From the NCBI GenBank assembly GCA_030737835.1, contig CM060849.1, forward strand, positions 7,873,245 through 7,937,244: 64,000 nucleotides of DNA, written 5' to 3'. This stretch comes from Acorus gramineus. Taxonomy: Eukaryota; Streptophyta; Magnoliopsida; Acorales; Acoraceae. Of the stretch, positions 63,461-64,000 are shown piece by piece. The position numbers were made by a program, and so were the translations under genes. Positions within the stretch are counted from its first letter, which is position 1. The number at the start of each line of letters is the position of its first letter. A model generated the notes under the pieces. It saw nothing but the letters and a program-made list of their open reading frames with translations, was not told where the DNA came from and made no database searches.

Positions 63461-64000
63461 ATGGTTGTTCGATCACTCGATGTAAAGAAAGATCCTTTTC
63501 GTCCTAAAGACGATGAAGAAGAAGTCCTTGGTCCAGAAGTACCATATCTTAGTGCAATTGGTGCTTTGATGTACCTTGCTAACTGCACACGCCCTGATAT
63601 AGCATTTTCAGTTAATCTATTGGCAAGATATAGTTCTGCACCAACTAGAAGACATTGGAATGGAGTAAAACACATATTACGCTACCTCCGTGGAACAATT
63701 GATATGGGCTTATTTTATTCAAAAGGATCAAAACCACTGGTTGGATATGCGGATGCTGGATATCTTTCTGATCCACACAAGGCTCGGTCGCAAACTGGAT
63801 ATGTTTTTATTTGTAATAATGCAGCAATATCATGGCGGTCTGTGAAACAAACCTTAACTGCCACTTCTTCAAATCATTCTGAGATACTCGCAATTCATGA
63901 AGCAAGCAGAGAATGTGTTTGGCTAAGATCTATGGTTCAACACATTCGAAATACATGTGGATTGTCTTCGATCACAGATAGGCGTTTTATATGAAGACAA
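63461..64000 (+). pseudogene. Copia RNase H, reaching the window edge
   Basis: PYLSAIGALMYLANCTRPDI, RRHWNGVKHILRYLRGT, LVGYADAGYLSDPHKARSQT, AISWRSVKQTLTATSSNHSE and LAIHEASRECVWLRSM follow the standard Copia order, with the acidic residues of the RNase H site (YADAGY, SEILA). The tail and 3' LTR lie outside the window. Confidence 0.88.

Larger units (their letters stand above)
54836..64000 (+). mobile_element. Plus-strand Ty1/Copia element, split by a solo LTR, 3' end outside the window
   Basis: A short 5' LTR (54836-55100), primer site, AT-rich leader, gag (56050-57123), protease, integrase, RT and RNase H are present in Copia order. A 3.4-kb Tekay-type solo LTR (58178-61615) interrupts integrase. 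The reading reaches the RNase H end at the window edge. The coding region is well preserved apart from the insertion and a few breaks. I do not assign the lineage below superfamily level. Confidence 0.9.

Overview
The window is plant nuclear DNA made almost wholly of long terminal repeat (LTR) retrotransposons stacked inside one another. It holds Ty3/Gypsy chromovirus elements of Tekay/Del type, Ty3/Gypsy Tat-type elements with a second RNase H, and Ty1/Copia elements. I see no convincing host gene, no tRNA or rRNA gene and no bacterial-style operon. The tRNA-Met primer site, plant-type LTRs and abundance of solo LTRs point to a seed plant with a large, repeat-rich genome. The species cannot be named from this sequence.

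Layout, left nest (1-29327). The oldest visible layer is a minus-strand Copia remnant (27052-29327). An LTR of a diverged Tekay-like subfamily (21174-23544 plus 26894-27051) lies against it. That LTR is split by a solo LTR (23545-26893, target duplication CATTG). Element A, a Tekay-type chromovirus whose left part is outside the window, abuts it. Element A is split in its integrase tail by element B (320-18093, target duplication GTTAC). Element B is a nearly complete 17.8-kb Tat-type element with both LTRs. It carries gag, three successive protease-like modules, a G-patch, RT, two RNases H and integrase.

Layout, middle (29328-45754). A worn minus-strand Tat-type element (pieces at 29328-31087, 33570-34355 and 37552-37577) is interrupted by two solo LTRs: 31088-33569 with duplication AGCGG, and 34356-37550 with an imperfect duplication. 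Next comes a cluster of three partial or rearranged minus-strand LTRs (37578-42251), which runs into minus-strand Tekay-type element D (42252-45754).

Layout, right (45755-64000). Element D faces plus-strand element C (46146-49613) head to head across a 391-bp gag fragment, so 40302-51845 is a large imperfect inverted repeat. The right-hand LTR (49614-52684) is followed by a primer site and a short leader. Then come a fragment of another LTR subfamily, about 1 kb of unassigned DNA, and a plus-strand Copia element (54836 to beyond 64000) that is itself split by a solo LTR (58178-61615, duplication ATTGC).

What stands out: the protease triplication in B; one 27-28-bp monomer that builds three separate arrays in B; the large inverted repeat; and, in the Tekay-type LTRs, a conserved arrangement of splice-like sites, a GC-rich island, a G-rich repeat with a hairpin, and a second hairpin whose stem is kept while its loop changes. 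All coding regions here are treated as fossils of mobile elements. Ages and family names below the superfamily level are inferences.
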